A stretch of DNA of 64,000 nt from Afipia sp. P52-10 (lineage in GTDB: Bacteria; Pseudomonadota; Alphaproteobacteria; Rhizobiales; Xanthobacteraceae). The DNA lies in assembly GCF_000516555.1 (NCBI RefSeq), contig NZ_AZSJ01000003.1, positions 505,959-569,958 on the forward strand. Direction: 5' to 3'. The notes beneath the pieces are model-generated. The model searched no databases and was not told where the DNA came from. It saw only the letters and a program-made list of their open reading frames with translations. Of this stretch, positions 1-9,090 are shown one piece after another (the stretch's first letter is position 1; every line of letters begins with the position of its first letter). Both the position numbers and the translations under genes were made by a program.

Positions 1-158
1 CAGCGGTGGCGGTTCTTCTCCGACAGATCGCGCCAAGCCGTCTCGGCCTCCTTGCGCGTCGGGAAAGGACCTTGAACCTGCGCTGTCCCATGCACGAGCT
101 GGTGGAAATTCAACGAACGGAACTCTCCGCCCACAACCCAATAATGCGTGCCGTGCAT
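1..158 (-). CDS. DUF4170 domain protein (partial, C-terminus outside window)
   Basis: The reverse strand reads an open frame from an ATG at 158 to the window edge, at least 52 codons. The protein begins MHGTHYWVVGGEFRSLNF and continues with a GPF-x-T-x-x-EAE-x-x-W segment. This is the pattern of the small DUF4170 family of alphaproteobacteria, whose function is unknown. The stop codon lies outside the window. The gene is divergent from the regulator at 348 and shares a 189-base intergenic region with it. The family call rests on recalled motifs. Confidence 0.75.
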   Translation of the reverse strand, partial: MHGTHYWVVGGEFRSLNFHQLVHGTAQVQGPFPTRKEAETAWRDLSEKNRHR

Positions 159-270
159 TTTCCGTCTCCGTTCCTAGCCTTCGACATTCGTGACAATGCA
201 GTTGCGAAACCGTGGCGAAGATGTAACGCCAAACTGGATATTTTCGATAGATGTGATGGACAGGAATCGT

Positions 271-324
271 GATGTCTTGTAACATCATCACTTATTACAA
301 ATGTAATTTTGTAAAATTTGTAAA
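271..324. promoter_or_regulatory. AT-rich cluster of inverted/direct repeats, candidate autoregulatory operator
   Basis: Three repeat structures sit in an AT-rich patch just before the regulator start at 348. GATGT/ACATC arms lie at 271-286. TTACA-AA-TGTAA lies at 295-306. TTTGTAAA occurs twice as a direct repeat at 308-315 and 317-324. The patch stands out from the GC-rich surroundings. RamB/MccR-type regulators of the same family are known to bind TTTGCAAA-like sites, so binding by the adjacent regulator is a reasonable inference. Confidence 0.5.
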
Positions 325-347
325 TCGCCAATCTTGGAGCGGGAACC

Positions 348-1805
348 ATGGCGACACGCCCGAAAGTCAGCGAAAGCGGCAAGAAACTGTTCGTCGGCCC
401 GCGTTTCCGGCGGATCCGGCAGCAACTCGGCCTGTCGCAAACCCAGATCGCCGAAGGGCTCGGCATGTCGCCCAGCTACATCAACCTGATCGAGCGTAAC
501 CAGCGGCCGGTTACGGCGCAGCTGCTGCTGCGGCTGGCGGAGACGTATGATCTCGATCTGCGTGACCTCGCCACCGCCGACGAGGATCGTTTCTTCGCCG
601 AACTGAACGAAATTTTCTCCGATCCGCTTTTCCGTCAGATCGATCTGCCGAAGCAGGAGCTGCGCGATCTCGCCGAACTCGCGCCGGGCGTCACCCATGC
701 GCTGCAACGGCTCTACGCCGCCTATGTCGAGGCGCGACGCGGCGAGACCATGGTCGCAGCCCAGATCGCCGACCGCGCCGGTAGCGCGCCATTCGAGGCC
801 AATCCGATCGAGCGCGTGCGCGATCTGATCGAGGCCAACCGCAACTACTTCCCCGATATCGAGCAAGCCGCCGAAGCGCTGCGCGACGAAATCGATGTCA
901 CGAGCCAGGATCTGTTTGCCGCGCTTGGCACGCGTCTGCGCGAGAAGCACTCGGCGACGGTCCGGATCATGCCGGTCGATGTGATGCGCGAAACGTTGCG
1001 GCGCTGGGACCGCCACCGCCGGCAGATCCTGATCTCCGAATTGGTCGATCAGCCCGGCCGGGTCTTCCAGCTTGCCTTCCAACTCGGCATCGCCGAACAG
1101 GGGCCGTTGCTGGATGCCGTCGCCAATCGCGCCGCGCTCGACGACACGAGCCGCAGGCTCTATCGCATCACGCTCGCCAACTACTTCGCCGCAGCGGTGA
1201 TGATGCCGTATCAGCCCTTCCATGCGGCGGCAGAAGGCCTCGGCTACGATGTGCACGTGCTGGGGCAGCGCTTCAATGCAAGCTTTGAACAGGTCTGCCA
1301 CCGCCTGACGACGCTGCAACGGCCGAGCGCGCGCGGCGTCCCCTTCTTCATGCTGCGCGTCGACAATGCGGGCAACGTCTCCAAGCGGTTTTCGTCCGGC
1401 ACGTTTCCCTTCTCGAAGTTCGGCGGCACCTGCCCGCTCTGGCATGTGCACTCAACCTTCGACACACCTGACCGGCTGCTGCGGCAGATCGTCGAGCTGC
1501 CGGACGGCAGCAAGTATTTCTCGATCGCGCAGATGGTGCGCCGGCCCGTTGCACCACACCCGCAACCACAGCCACGCTTCGCTATCGGGCTCGGCTGCGA
1601 GCTGCGTCACGCCTCGCGTCTCGTTTATGCGGGCGGCTTCGACCTTGACAACAGCCAGGGCACGCCGATCGGCGTCAACTGCCGCCTGTGCGAGCGGGAG
1701 GACTGCAGCCAGCGCGCGGAACCGCCGCTGACGCGCTCGCTGATCCTGGACGAGAACACCCGGCGGCTGTCGTCGTTCTCGTTCAGCAACGCACGCGAGT
1801 TGTGA
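348..1805 (+). CDS. XRE-family regulator with short-chain acyl sensing C-terminal region (RamB/ScfR-like)
   Basis: This 485-residue transcription factor has a helix-turn-helix of XRE type at about residues 22-75 (RRIRQQLGLSQTQIAEGLGM, then SYINLIERNQRP). A long IrrE/DUF2083-like region follows. The C-terminus ends with a Cys-containing segment (NCRLCEREDCSQRAEPPL). This layout matches regulators of glyoxylate, methylcitrate and short-chain acyl metabolism such as RamB and MccR. The ATG at 348 follows a GGAGCGGG sequence. The repeats at 271-324 suggest autoregulation. The effector and targets cannot be read from the sequence; the beta-oxidation and branched-acyl genes in this window are possible targets. 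Confidence 0.8.
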   Translation: MATRPKVSESGKKLFVGPRFRRIRQQLGLSQTQIAEGLGMSPSYINLIERNQRPVTAQLLLRLAETYDLDLRDLATADEDRFFAELNEIFSDPLFRQIDLPKQELRDLAELAPGVTHALQRLYAAYVEARRGETMVAAQIADRAGSAPFEANPIERVRDLIEANRNYFPDIEQAAEALRDEIDVTSQDLFAALGTRLREKHSATVRIMPVDVMRETLRRWDRHRRQILISELVDQPGRVFQLAFQLGIAEQGPLLDAVANRAALDDTSRRLYRITLANYFAAAVMMPYQPFHAAAEGLGYDVHVLGQRFNASFEQVCHRLTTLQRPSARGVPFFMLRVDNAGNVSKRFSSGTFPFSKFGGTCPLWHVHSTFDTPDRLLRQIVELPDGSKYFSIAQMVRRPVAPHPQPQPRFAIGLGCELRHASRLVYAGGFDLDNSQGTPIGVNCRLCEREDCSQRAEPPLTRSLILDENTRRLSSFSFSNAREL

Positions 1806-1934
1806 GCTTTACAGGCGGTGCTTCCCACGCCACCGCACTGCTCTGAATTCATGTTCAAAAGAACTGGACGCAAGGTACATGGCCGGACATGACAGTATAG
1901 TGTGTCCGGTCACCCCTGCCTCCTAGAGGAAATC

Positions 1935-3164
1935 ATGCTGCCACGCTTGAAGTCGCCTGTCCTCGCCATCGCGTTCGGGCTTTTGGTCCTTGCCGTTTCC
2001 CCCGCGCGTGCCCAGAACGTCGGCGCCTGCCGCGCCGGAACGAATTTCGAGCGCTGGCTGACGCAACTCAAGCAGGATGCGGCGAAGGCAGGCGTGTCGC
2101 AGCGGGCGATCAATGCAGCCTCGCCGCAGCTCGTATTCGATGCGAACATCATCCGTCGCGACCGCGGCCAGCGCGTGTTCGGGCAGATCTTCACCACCTT
2201 CTCCGACCGAATGGCCGCGGTGCATCGCGTGCAGGGCGGCCAGGCGCGGATCAGGCAGTATGCCAACGCCTTCGCCCGCGCCGAACGCGAATATGGCGTG
2301 CCGCCCGCGGTCATCGCCGCGTTCTGGGGCCTGGAAACCGACTTCGGCGCCAACTCCGGCAAGCTGCCGATCCTGAAGTCCTTGGCGACACTCGCCTACG
2401 ACTGCCGGCGCGCCGATCGCTTCCATGAAGAGCTGATCGCGGCGCTGAAGATCATCGATCGTGGCGACCTCTCCGCAAGCGAGATGATCGGCTCGTGGGC
2501 GGGCGAACTCGGCCAGACGCAGTTTCTGCCGCGGCACTATTACGACTACGCGGTGGACTTCGACGGCGATGGCCGCCGCGACTTGATCCACAGCGCGGCC
2601 GATGTGATCGGCTCCACCGCGCATTACATTTCCGCCGGACTGAAGTGGCGGCCCGGCGAACCCTGGCTGCAGGAGGTGCGGGTGCCGGCAAACCTGCCGT
2701 GGGATCAGACCGACCTCGCCATTAAACATCCGCGCGCGAAATGGGCGCAATGGGGCGTGACCTATCCGGACGGGCGGCCGCTGCCAAATGACGCCATGCC
2801 GGTGTCGGTTCTGCTGCCGATGGGCAAGGACGGGCCGGCGTTTCTCGCCTATGCCAACTTCGCCGCCTACACCGAATGGAATAACTCGCTGATCTATTCG
2901 ACCACCGCCGGCTATCTCGCCACCCGCATCGCCGGCGCGCCGCCGATGCGCCGTCCCTCGGCCCAGGTGCACCAGCTCTCGTTCAACGAAATCAAGGAGC
3001 TGCAGCATCTGCTCACCCGTGCCGGCTTCAACGTCGGCAAGCAGGACGGTATCCTTGGCCAGCAAAGCCGCATCGCCGTGAAGACGATGCAGGGCCGCTA
3101 TGGCCTGCCGGCAGACTCATGGCCGACGGCAGAACTGCTGGCGAGGATGCGCAGCGGCGGCTGA
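1935..3164 (+). CDS. Lytic murein transglycosylase (MltB/SLT_2 type) with peptidoglycan-binding domain
   Basis: A 409-residue secreted enzyme that would cleave peptidoglycan glycan strands with 1,6-anhydro ring formation. The ATG at 1935 is preferred over an upstream in-frame start because AGAGGA lies just before it and a signal peptide ending PARA-QN follows. The SLT_2 domain spans about residues 35-330; the WGLETDFG motif carries the expected catalytic Glu134. A PG_binding_1 domain occupies about 345-405 (ELQHLLTRAGFNVGKQDGIL). The length is normal for this family. It is probably monocistronic, with its own upstream region of 129 bases after the regulator. Confidence 0.88.
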   Translation: MLPRLKSPVLAIAFGLLVLAVSPARAQNVGACRAGTNFERWLTQLKQDAAKAGVSQRAINAASPQLVFDANIIRRDRGQRVFGQIFTTFSDRMAAVHRVQGGQARIRQYANAFARAEREYGVPPAVIAAFWGLETDFGANSGKLPILKSLATLAYDCRRADRFHEELIAALKIIDRGDLSASEMIGSWAGELGQTQFLPRHYYDYAVDFDGDGRRDLIHSAADVIGSTAHYISAGLKWRPGEPWLQEVRVPANLPWDQTDLAIKHPRAKWAQWGVTYPDGRPLPNDAMPVSVLLPMGKDGPAFLAYANFAAYTEWNNSLIYSTTAGYLATRIAGAPPMRRPSAQVHQLSFNEIKELQHLLTRAGFNVGKQDGILGQQSRIAVKTMQGRYGLPADSWPTAELLARMRSGG

Positions 3165-3419
3165 GGCTTACGCGTTTTTCGCGCTACCGCTTGGCACGCG
3201 CCTCGATTATTGCTCGCGTGGCGACTTTGACGTTCGCATCCGGCTGCAATTCGCCAGGCGAGTGTCATACGCTTGCGACCGTTGCCGCGACGGAACGCAA
3301 ATGCTGAAATCGAACCCCGCGCGGCGCGATCCCGATGCGCCGGGCGCGGATCGGACTCGACACCTCCTGAACCCGCGCATGATCGCGGCCATGCTCTCAC
3401 CAAGAAGGCAAGCATCCTC

Positions 3420-4280
3420 ATGTCCACCACCACACAGGCCCCGCAGACACTCGATCCGTCCGCCTCGATCCATCCCGAAACCCTGGGACAGGCCAAAGGC
3501 CGCGGGCGCATGCAGGGCCGGCGCATCATCGTCGTCGGCGCAGGCCAGCGGCAGGTGGTGGATCAGAACCCGCCGATCGGCAACGGCCGCGCAATCGCCG
3601 TCCTTTGCGCCCGTGAGGGCGCTCACGTCGCCTGCATTGATAATCGCAAGGAGGCAGCCGAAGCGACTGTCGCCCAGATCACTGCCGAAGGCGGCAAGGC
3701 GTTCGCGGAGGTGATGGATGTCAGCGATTCGGCCGCGATCGGTCCGATGGTGAAAAAATGCGCGCAGACCATGGGCGGCCTCGACGGCCTCGCGCTGATC
3801 GTCGGCATCTCCAACGGGCTGCGGCTCGACAAGCAGACCGAAGAGGCTTGGGACCAGGTGTTTGCTGTCAACGTCCGCAGCCATATGCTGTTCGCACAGC
3901 AGGCGCTCGAGGTGATGCAACCCGGCGGCTCGGTCATCCTGATCTCGTCGATGGCAAGCCAGCGCGCGGGCGGTTTCAACCCGTCCTACGAGTCATCGAA
4001 GGCGGCGCAGCTCGCGCTCGGTCGTGCCATCGCCCGCCAGGGCGAAGCGAAGGGCATCCGCTGCAACGTCATCACGCCGGGTTTCGTGGACACGCCGATG
4101 GGCCGCGATGCGAGCCGCCGCCGCGCCGACCGCGCACTTGCGGTTCCCTTCGGCCGTCAGGCCACCGGCTGGGAAGTCGGCTATGCGGGATTGTTCCTGC
4201 TGTCGAACGAGTCGTCGTACGTTAACGCGCACACGCTCGCCGTCGATGGCGGCCACATGATTGGCATTCAACGCGGCTGA
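3420..4280 (+). CDS. Short-chain dehydrogenase/reductase with extended cofactor loop
   Basis: A 286-residue NAD(P)-dependent oxidoreductase of classical SDR fold. The cofactor loop is unusual. Instead of TGxxxGxG it reads VVGAGQRQVV, then about seven residues, then GNGRAIA, so roughly ten residues are inserted. The catalytic Ser lies in ILISSMAS and the Tyr/Lys pair in YESSK. The C-terminus ends in the usual VDGG. The ATG at 3420 is chosen because upstream in-frame codons do not resemble SDR sequence. A strong hairpin at 4297-4317 follows the gene. The substrate is unknown. Confidence 0.82.
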   Translation: MSTTTQAPQTLDPSASIHPETLGQAKGRGRMQGRRIIVVGAGQRQVVDQNPPIGNGRAIAVLCAREGAHVACIDNRKEAAEATVAQITAEGGKAFAEVMDVSDSAAIGPMVKKCAQTMGGLDGLALIVGISNGLRLDKQTEEAWDQVFAVNVRSHMLFAQQALEVMQPGGSVILISSMASQRAGGFNPSYESSKAAQLALGRAIARQGEAKGIRCNVITPGFVDTPMGRDASRRRADRALAVPFGRQATGWEVGYAGLFLLSNESSYVNAHTLAVDGGHMIGIQRG

Positions 4281-4292
4281 ACCAGCACGCAA

Positions 4293-4493
4293 TCACGGCG
4301 CGGGCTCAGCCCGCGCCTTTCCCTGCTTCATATGCGCCAATGCTTCCCGCTCCGCCTCCCGCGCGGACCGGAAATACTGACCTTCCATCCGGTTGAAATC
4401 GTCCGATGCCGCAAAGAAGCGGAACCCGCCTCTTTCGCGTACGACGATGCCTGCGGCTTTGGATTGAACTTCGATGATGTAGGAATCCGACAT
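4293..4493 (-). CDS. Small conserved-looking hypothetical protein (66 aa)
   Basis: A short open frame begins MSDSYIIEVQSKAAGIVVRE and contains GFRFFAASDDFNRMEG-x-x-FRSA. It is acidic/basic mixed, has no membrane segment, and looks like a small beta-rich protein. I recall similar small proteins in Bradyrhizobium-type genomes, but I cannot name a family. The frame extends upstream to 4574, but the ATG at 4493 gives a sensible N-terminus. It is convergent with the SDR gene and overlaps its terminator hairpin. Confidence 0.55.
   Translation of the reverse strand: MSDSYIIEVQSKAAGIVVRERGGFRFFAASDDFNRMEGQYFRSAREAEREALAHMKQGKARAEPAP
4297..4317 (+). terminator. Rho-independent terminator-like hairpin after the SDR gene
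   Basis: The sequence holds a perfect 10-base inverted repeat, GGCGCGGGCT and AGCCCGCGCC, followed by TTT. It lies 17 bases after the SDR stop and inside the last codons of the small minus-strand gene. Confidence 0.6.
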
Positions 4494-4739
4494 TGCTGCC
4501 CCAACGATGATCCCAACAAACGCGCTAAACCGCGAAAGGTTTCGCAGGTACCGGCGCCTTGCATTGGCCAGCATCGCCTAAGTGGTTCGCGCGACAGAAG
4601 CATGACCGCCCCATGGCATTCCCGTCATCAGACCACGTTCCAGCCGGATTGGAACAGGACTTGGTCTGTTTTCACACCATCTTTTTTGGGCAAGGTTGAC
4701 GCGGTTCCCGCCGTGGCTATTTCGTCTCACAGCATCGCT

Positions 4740-5159
4740 TCACGCGCGCAATACGATCGGGTGCGGGTGACCCTGCTCATCGACCGAGACGTAAGTGAAC
4801 GTACCGTCCGTCACCAGTATCATGTGCTGTTCGTTGCTGCGCATGACCCAAGCCTCCACCCGCACCGCCATTGACGTGCGCCCGACCCGCACTCTGTCCG
4901 TGTAGACCGAAACGACGTCGCCGACGAACACCGGCTTGCGGAAGGTCATGGCGTCGATCGCAACGGTCACGCAACGCGAATGAACCGTCTTCTGCACATA
5001 GATGCCGCCGGCGATATCCATCTGGCTTAACAGCCAGCCGCCGAAGATATCCCCGTTCTGGTTGGTGTCGGCGGGCATCGCCAGCGTGCGTAGCGACAGG
5101 TCACCGCGGGGCGCGTCCGGAACGTTCGTGGACAGGTTGCCCGAATGCGCATCGGCCAT
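4740..5159 (-). CDS. Acyl-CoA thioesterase, YciA/BFIT-type hotdog fold
   Basis: A 139-residue single-hotdog thioesterase, predicted to hydrolyse acyl-CoA to free acid plus CoA. The core signature NQNGDIFGGWLLSQMD (about residues 33-48) carries the catalytic Asp of the YciA family. The segment AIDAMTFRKPVFVGDVVSVY fits the central strands. Length is typical. It lies downstream of the oligopeptide transporter genes on the same strand, 47 bases after the ATPase stop, so it may be cotranscribed. Confidence 0.85.
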   Translation of the reverse strand: MADAHSGNLSTNVPDAPRGDLSLRTLAMPADTNQNGDIFGGWLLSQMDIAGGIYVQKTVHSRCVTVAIDAMTFRKPVFVGDVVSVYTDRVRVGRTSMAVRVEAWVMRSNEQHMILVTDGTFTYVSVDEQGHPHPIVLRA

Positions 5160-5206
5160 CGTGCTGCACCTACTGCCGCGCCGTCGAGCGACGCAGCAGC
5201 ATTAAA

Positions 5207-6262
5207 TCAGGAATACAGATGGCATGCCACGGTGCTATTCCCTTCCGGACGCAGCTCCGGAACCTTCTCCTTGCAGATCGGCATCGCATGGATGCAGCGC
5301 GGGTGGAACCGGCAGCCCGACGGCGGCCGCTGCGCGCTCGGCACCTCGCCAGTAATGGTCTGATGCACGCGCTCGGCCTCGATCTCGGGATTAGCCACCG
5401 GGATCGCCGCCATCAACGCCTTGGTATAAGGATGCTTCGGATTGGCGTAGAGTTCGTCTCGCGTAGAGACCTCGACGATGGTGCCGAGATACATCACCGC
5501 GATGCGCTGGCTGACATGGCGAACCACCGCCAGGTCATGCGCTACGAAGATGCTGGAGATGCCAAGCTTCTCCTGCAGTTCCTGAAACAGGTTGACCACC
5601 TGCGCCTGGATCGACACGTCGAGTGCCGACACCGGCTCGTCGCAAATCAGCAGCCGCGGCTCAACGGCAAGCGCCCGCGCGATGCTGATGCGTTGGCGCT
5701 GACCGCCCGAGAACTGGTGCGGATAGCGGTCGATCATGTCGTGCCGCAAGCCGACCATCTCGAGCAGCTGCATCACCCGCTCGCGCCGTTCGGCCCTCCT
5801 GCCATGGAGCTTATGGATCTCCAGCGGCTCGGCAATGATCTCACCGACCGACATGCGCGGATCGAGCGAGCCGAACGGGTCCTGATAGACCATCTGCATC
5901 CGTCGCCGGATCGGCCGCATCTGGTTCTGGTCGTGGTGGGTGATATCGATACCCTCGAACACGATACGACCCGACGTCACCGGCAGCATCCGCAGCACCG
6001 CAAGGCCCGTGGTGGACTTGCCGCAGCCGCTTTCACCGACGAGACCCAATGTCTCGCCCTCGTGCACCTCGAATGAAACGCCGTCGACGGCCTTTACCGA
6101 GCTGACCTCGCGCTGCAAGAAGCCGCCATAGATCGGGAAATGGATCTTCAGATTCTCGACACTGAGAATGACGTTCGGCTTGACGCCTTTTGTGGCCTGC
6201 TCGCGGACCAGCGTGTCAGAAGCATCAGCCATCAAAGCATCAGACATGGGAGCATCAGACAT
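5207..6262 (-). CDS. Oligopeptide/dipeptide ABC transporter ATP-binding protein (DppF/OppF type)
   Basis: A 351-residue ATPase with Walker A GLVGESGCGKST, the Q-loop in MVYQDPFGSLDPR, ABC signature FSGGQRQRISIARAL, and Walker B LLICDEPVSALD. The C-terminal oligo_HPY extension (HPYTKALMAAIPV, then CRFHPRC with clustered Cys) marks the peptide/nickel group. The ATG at 6262 overlaps the upstream dppD-like stop by 8 bases. A 15-base tandem duplication at 6237-6266 supplies alternative starts at 6262 and 6247. It is the last ATPase of the operon. Confidence 0.9.
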   Translation of the reverse strand: MSDAPMSDALMADASDTLVREQATKGVKPNVILSVENLKIHFPIYGGFLQREVSSVKAVDGVSFEVHEGETLGLVGESGCGKSTTGLAVLRMLPVTSGRIVFEGIDITHHDQNQMRPIRRRMQMVYQDPFGSLDPRMSVGEIIAEPLEIHKLHGRRAERRERVMQLLEMVGLRHDMIDRYPHQFSGGQRQRISIARALAVEPRLLICDEPVSALDVSIQAQVVNLFQELQEKLGISSIFVAHDLAVVRHVSQRIAVMYLGTIVEVSTRDELYANPKHPYTKALMAAIPVANPEIEAERVHQTITGEVPSAQRPPSGCRFHPRCIHAMPICKEKVPELRPEGNSTVACHLYS

Positions 6263-6266
6263 GGGG
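6237..6266. repeat. 15-base tandem duplication at the DppF-type start codon
   Basis: GCATCAGACATGGGA occurs twice in tandem (second copy differs in the last base). On the minus strand it repeats MSDAP/MSDAL, giving two in-frame start codons spaced by five residues, one on each side of the upstream stop. Confidence 0.7.
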
Positions 6267-7232
6267 CGCCATCCAGCATGCGTGCATGTGCTTGTCATCT
6301 GCCCGCATTAGCGGCGGGACATCGCGGCGGCAGCGATCGACGACCTCACCGCAGCGCGGATTGAACGAACAGCCGGTCGGCAACTGCGCCAGATTCGGTG
6401 GCTGTCCCTTGATTGGCACCAGACGGATTCCCGCCGGCTGATCGAGCCGCGGAATCGAAGCCATCAGCCCGCGCGTATAAGGATGCAGCGGCTTGGCATA
6501 AAGGTCCTTCGCACTGGCGGTTTCGATCACCTTGCCGCCATACATCACGCACACGCGATCGGCATAGCGCGCCACCACGCCGAGGTCGTGCGTGATCAGG
6601 ATCAGCGACGAACCGGTTTCGCGGGTCAGCTCCTTCAGCAGTTCGAGAATCTGCGCCTGTACGGTCACGTCGAGTGCAGTGGTCGGCTCATCGGCGATGA
6701 TCAGCTTCGGCTGGCAGGCGAGCGCCATCGCAATCATGATGCGTTGGCGCATGCCACCGGAGAACTGGTGCGGATGCGATGATAGGCGGCTACGCGCATC
6801 CGGCATGCGCACTCGGTCCAGAAGCTCCTTGGCCTTATCGTAGGCTTTGGCCCATGGCGTGCGCGTGTGCAGATTGATCGGCTCGGCGATCTGCAGCCCG
6901 ATCGTCAGCGACGGATTGAGCGAGGTCATCGGCTCCTGAAAGATCATCGCGATGCGATTGCCGCGGATCGCCCGCATCTCGTTTTCCGACAGCTTCGTCA
7001 GATCGGCACCATCGAAGATGATCTCGCCCTCGGTGATACGGCCCGGTGGATCGGGCACCAGCCGCAGGATCGACAGCGCTGTCACACTCTTGCCCGAACC
7101 GCTCTCACCGACGATCGCAAGCGTCTCGCCCGCGTTCACATCGAACGACACGTTGTTGACGGCAGTTACTGCGCCGGGCCCGCTGCCGAACTTGGTCGTC
7201 AGGTTCCGAACTTGCAGAAGAGGCGTACTCAC
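6255..7232 (-). CDS. Oligopeptide/dipeptide ABC transporter ATP-binding protein (DppD/OppD type)
   Basis: A 325-residue ATPase with Walker A AIVGESGSGKSV, Q-loop MIFQEPMTSLNPS, signature FSGGMRQRIMIAMALA, Walker B LIIADEPTTALDVT, and the C-terminal HPYTRGLMASIP/CSFNPRC oligo_HPY region. It pairs with the DppF-type ATPase to form the heterodimeric motor of the peptide-type importer. It starts 52 bases after the second binding protein gene in the operon. Confidence 0.9.
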   Translation of the reverse strand: MSTPLLQVRNLTTKFGSGPGAVTAVNNVSFDVNAGETLAIVGESGSGKSVTALSILRLVPDPPGRITEGEIIFDGADLTKLSENEMRAIRGNRIAMIFQEPMTSLNPSLTIGLQIAEPINLHTRTPWAKAYDKAKELLDRVRMPDARSRLSSHPHQFSGGMRQRIMIAMALACQPKLIIADEPTTALDVTVQAQILELLKELTRETGSSLILITHDLGVVARYADRVCVMYGGKVIETASAKDLYAKPLHPYTRGLMASIPRLDQPAGIRLVPIKGQPPNLAQLPTGCSFNPRCGEVVDRCRRDVPPLMRADDKHMHACWMAPHV

Positions 7233-7284
7233 GAAACCAATGCTCCTGTCACTTACTTCCTCGTCGCGCGAAAGAGGCCGAGAG

Positions 7285-8991
7285 TCAGTATCCCATTTTC
7301 TTCTTTAGATCCTGATCGATCCAAATTCGCGCATAGATCGGGCCGGGCCGTACCGAGCCGGCACGCAGCTCGCCGGTGTAGCCTTTCACCCACGGCCACC
7401 AGGCCGTGAAATTATAGGGCGTCGGCAGCCAGATATAGGGTGCCTTGTCGACGATCTCGGTGGTCATCTCATCGATCATCGTGATGCGCTTGGCTTCATC
7501 CTTCTCCAGATAGACCTGATCCATCTTGGCGCTGAAGGCCTTGTCGTTCCATTGCGACGGATTCCAGACCTGACCGAACACGAAGCTCTTGTGCAGCGTG
7601 CGGGTCGGATTGGTATGGCCGTTGTTCATGAAAAAGCCCGGCGCGTTGGTCTGCGTGGTCATCGCCGACAGGAATGCGGCGTATTCCATCGTTTGGATTT
7701 CCATCTTGACGCCGACCTGTTCGAGATAGGCGGAGATCAGCGGCAACAGATCCATGTGGTCCGCGTTGCAGGAGCAAACCTGAGTCTTGAAGGTGAAACC
7801 GTTCGGATAACCGGCCTCTGCCAGCAGCTTCTTCGCCTTCGCCGGATCGTATTTGAATAGCTCCTGCACGGATGCCGGCTGCTGTGCCAGCGGACGGAAG
7901 TAGGCGCCGTAGTCCGGATGCTCCGGATAGGCGAACAGCTCCGCGTTGCCGTTGTAGTACGCCTTGATGATCTCTTCCTTGTTGACCGCCATGTTCATCG
8001 CCCGGCGAACGCGGATGTCGTCGAACGGCTTGGTGTCCACCCGCATCGCCAGGAACGTTCCGCTGGTGGCCAGCCACCTGTTCCATTTGAGCGCGGGAAC
8101 GCTCTTCTTCAGGGTCTCGGCATCCTGCCAACGGATCGTCTCCATGACATCGACCTTGCCAGTACGCAGTGCCGTGATGCGCGTCGCTTCATCCCGGATG
8201 ATGCGATAGACAAGTTTGTCGATGTAGGGGAGTTTGAACTCCTTCTCGTTGACGACTTCGGTGCCCCAGTAGTTGGCGTTCTTCTCGTAGGTGTTGGAAT
8301 TGCCCGAGACGAAATCGGTCAAACGGAACGGCCCCGTGCCGTTTACGTTTTTCCAGTTTCCAGCGCCGGCATCCACCACCTCCTTCGGAATGATCGCGGA
8401 GTAATAGCCGTAGCCGAAGCGATAGGGCCATTCAGCGTTGTATTCCTTCAGGTTGAAGACCACCGTATAGCGATCCGGCGTCTCCACGCTGGAGACGTAG
8501 TCGTACATGCTGTCGACCTTCTTCGGGCTCGTGTTCTGCCGATTGAAGGTGTAGCGGATGTCCTCTGAAGTGAGTTCGCGCGCGGCCATTACACCAGGCT
8601 TATCCGGGAACATCACGCCCTTGCGCAGCTTGATGACGACCTGCAGCGGGTTTTCCTTCAGCTCCCATGTCTCGGCGAGTTCGCCGCGCATCAGCTCCGT
8701 CGGAATGTAAGCCTCGGGGATCAGGGTGAAACTGCCGCCCCTCGACTTGGCCTTGGAGACATCCGCGGCAAACAGCTGTTCGTAGGATTGGCCGGTGTCG
8801 TGATTGTGCTTCCAGTTGTAGTCGTAGTTGTCCCAGGACAACGAGGAGATGGTCGGATATAACGTGACGACCTCGAGGGTTCCCCCATATTGCGGCGCCT
8901 CCATCTTCTGCGCCGCCGCAGACCCAGCCGTCAGCGGCCCCAAACCGAAGGCCGCAATGCAGGACAGCACGCGCGGGATTGATATCCTCAT
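7285..8991 (-). CDS. Peptide-type ABC transporter substrate-binding protein (SBP_bac_5), copy 2
   Basis: A 568-residue periplasmic binding protein of cluster C. A signal peptide ends near GSAAAQ, followed by MEAPQYGGTLEVV, the usual YGGTL opening. The family core includes VVFNLKEYNAEWPY, RRAMNMAVNKEEIIKA and a C-terminal PYIWLPTPYNFTAWWPWVKG. It is nearly collinear with the upstream copy at 9091-10797: same length, same ending (YARIWIDQDLKKKMGY), and most of the interior identical or conservative. The ligand cannot be read from the sequence; peptides, opines or other organic solutes are all possible. Confidence 0.88.
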   Translation of the reverse strand: MRISIPRVLSCIAAFGLGPLTAGSAAAQKMEAPQYGGTLEVVTLYPTISSLSWDNYDYNWKHNHDTGQSYEQLFAADVSKAKSRGGSFTLIPEAYIPTELMRGELAETWELKENPLQVVIKLRKGVMFPDKPGVMAARELTSEDIRYTFNRQNTSPKKVDSMYDYVSSVETPDRYTVVFNLKEYNAEWPYRFGYGYYSAIIPKEVVDAGAGNWKNVNGTGPFRLTDFVSGNSNTYEKNANYWGTEVVNEKEFKLPYIDKLVYRIIRDEATRITALRTGKVDVMETIRWQDAETLKKSVPALKWNRWLATSGTFLAMRVDTKPFDDIRVRRAMNMAVNKEEIIKAYYNGNAELFAYPEHPDYGAYFRPLAQQPASVQELFKYDPAKAKKLLAEAGYPNGFTFKTQVCSCNADHMDLLPLISAYLEQVGVKMEIQTMEYAAFLSAMTTQTNAPGFFMNNGHTNPTRTLHKSFVFGQVWNPSQWNDKAFSAKMDQVYLEKDEAKRITMIDEMTTEIVDKAPYIWLPTPYNFTAWWPWVKGYTGELRAGSVRPGPIYARIWIDQDLKKKMGY

Positions 8992-9090
8992 TCTCGTCTC
9001 CCCTGGTATTCGAAAGTCAATGACGGCCGGACTCGCCCCAACGATGAACCGAGGCGGCAGACATAGGCAGCCGCCTTGACGCCTCGACGC

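Noticed and set aside
4637-4655. GTTCCA-N7-TGGAAC inverted repeat between the small protein and the thioesterase
   Set aside because: It is downstream of both neighbouring coding directions' likely promoters and has no clear context, so it was left out of the features.
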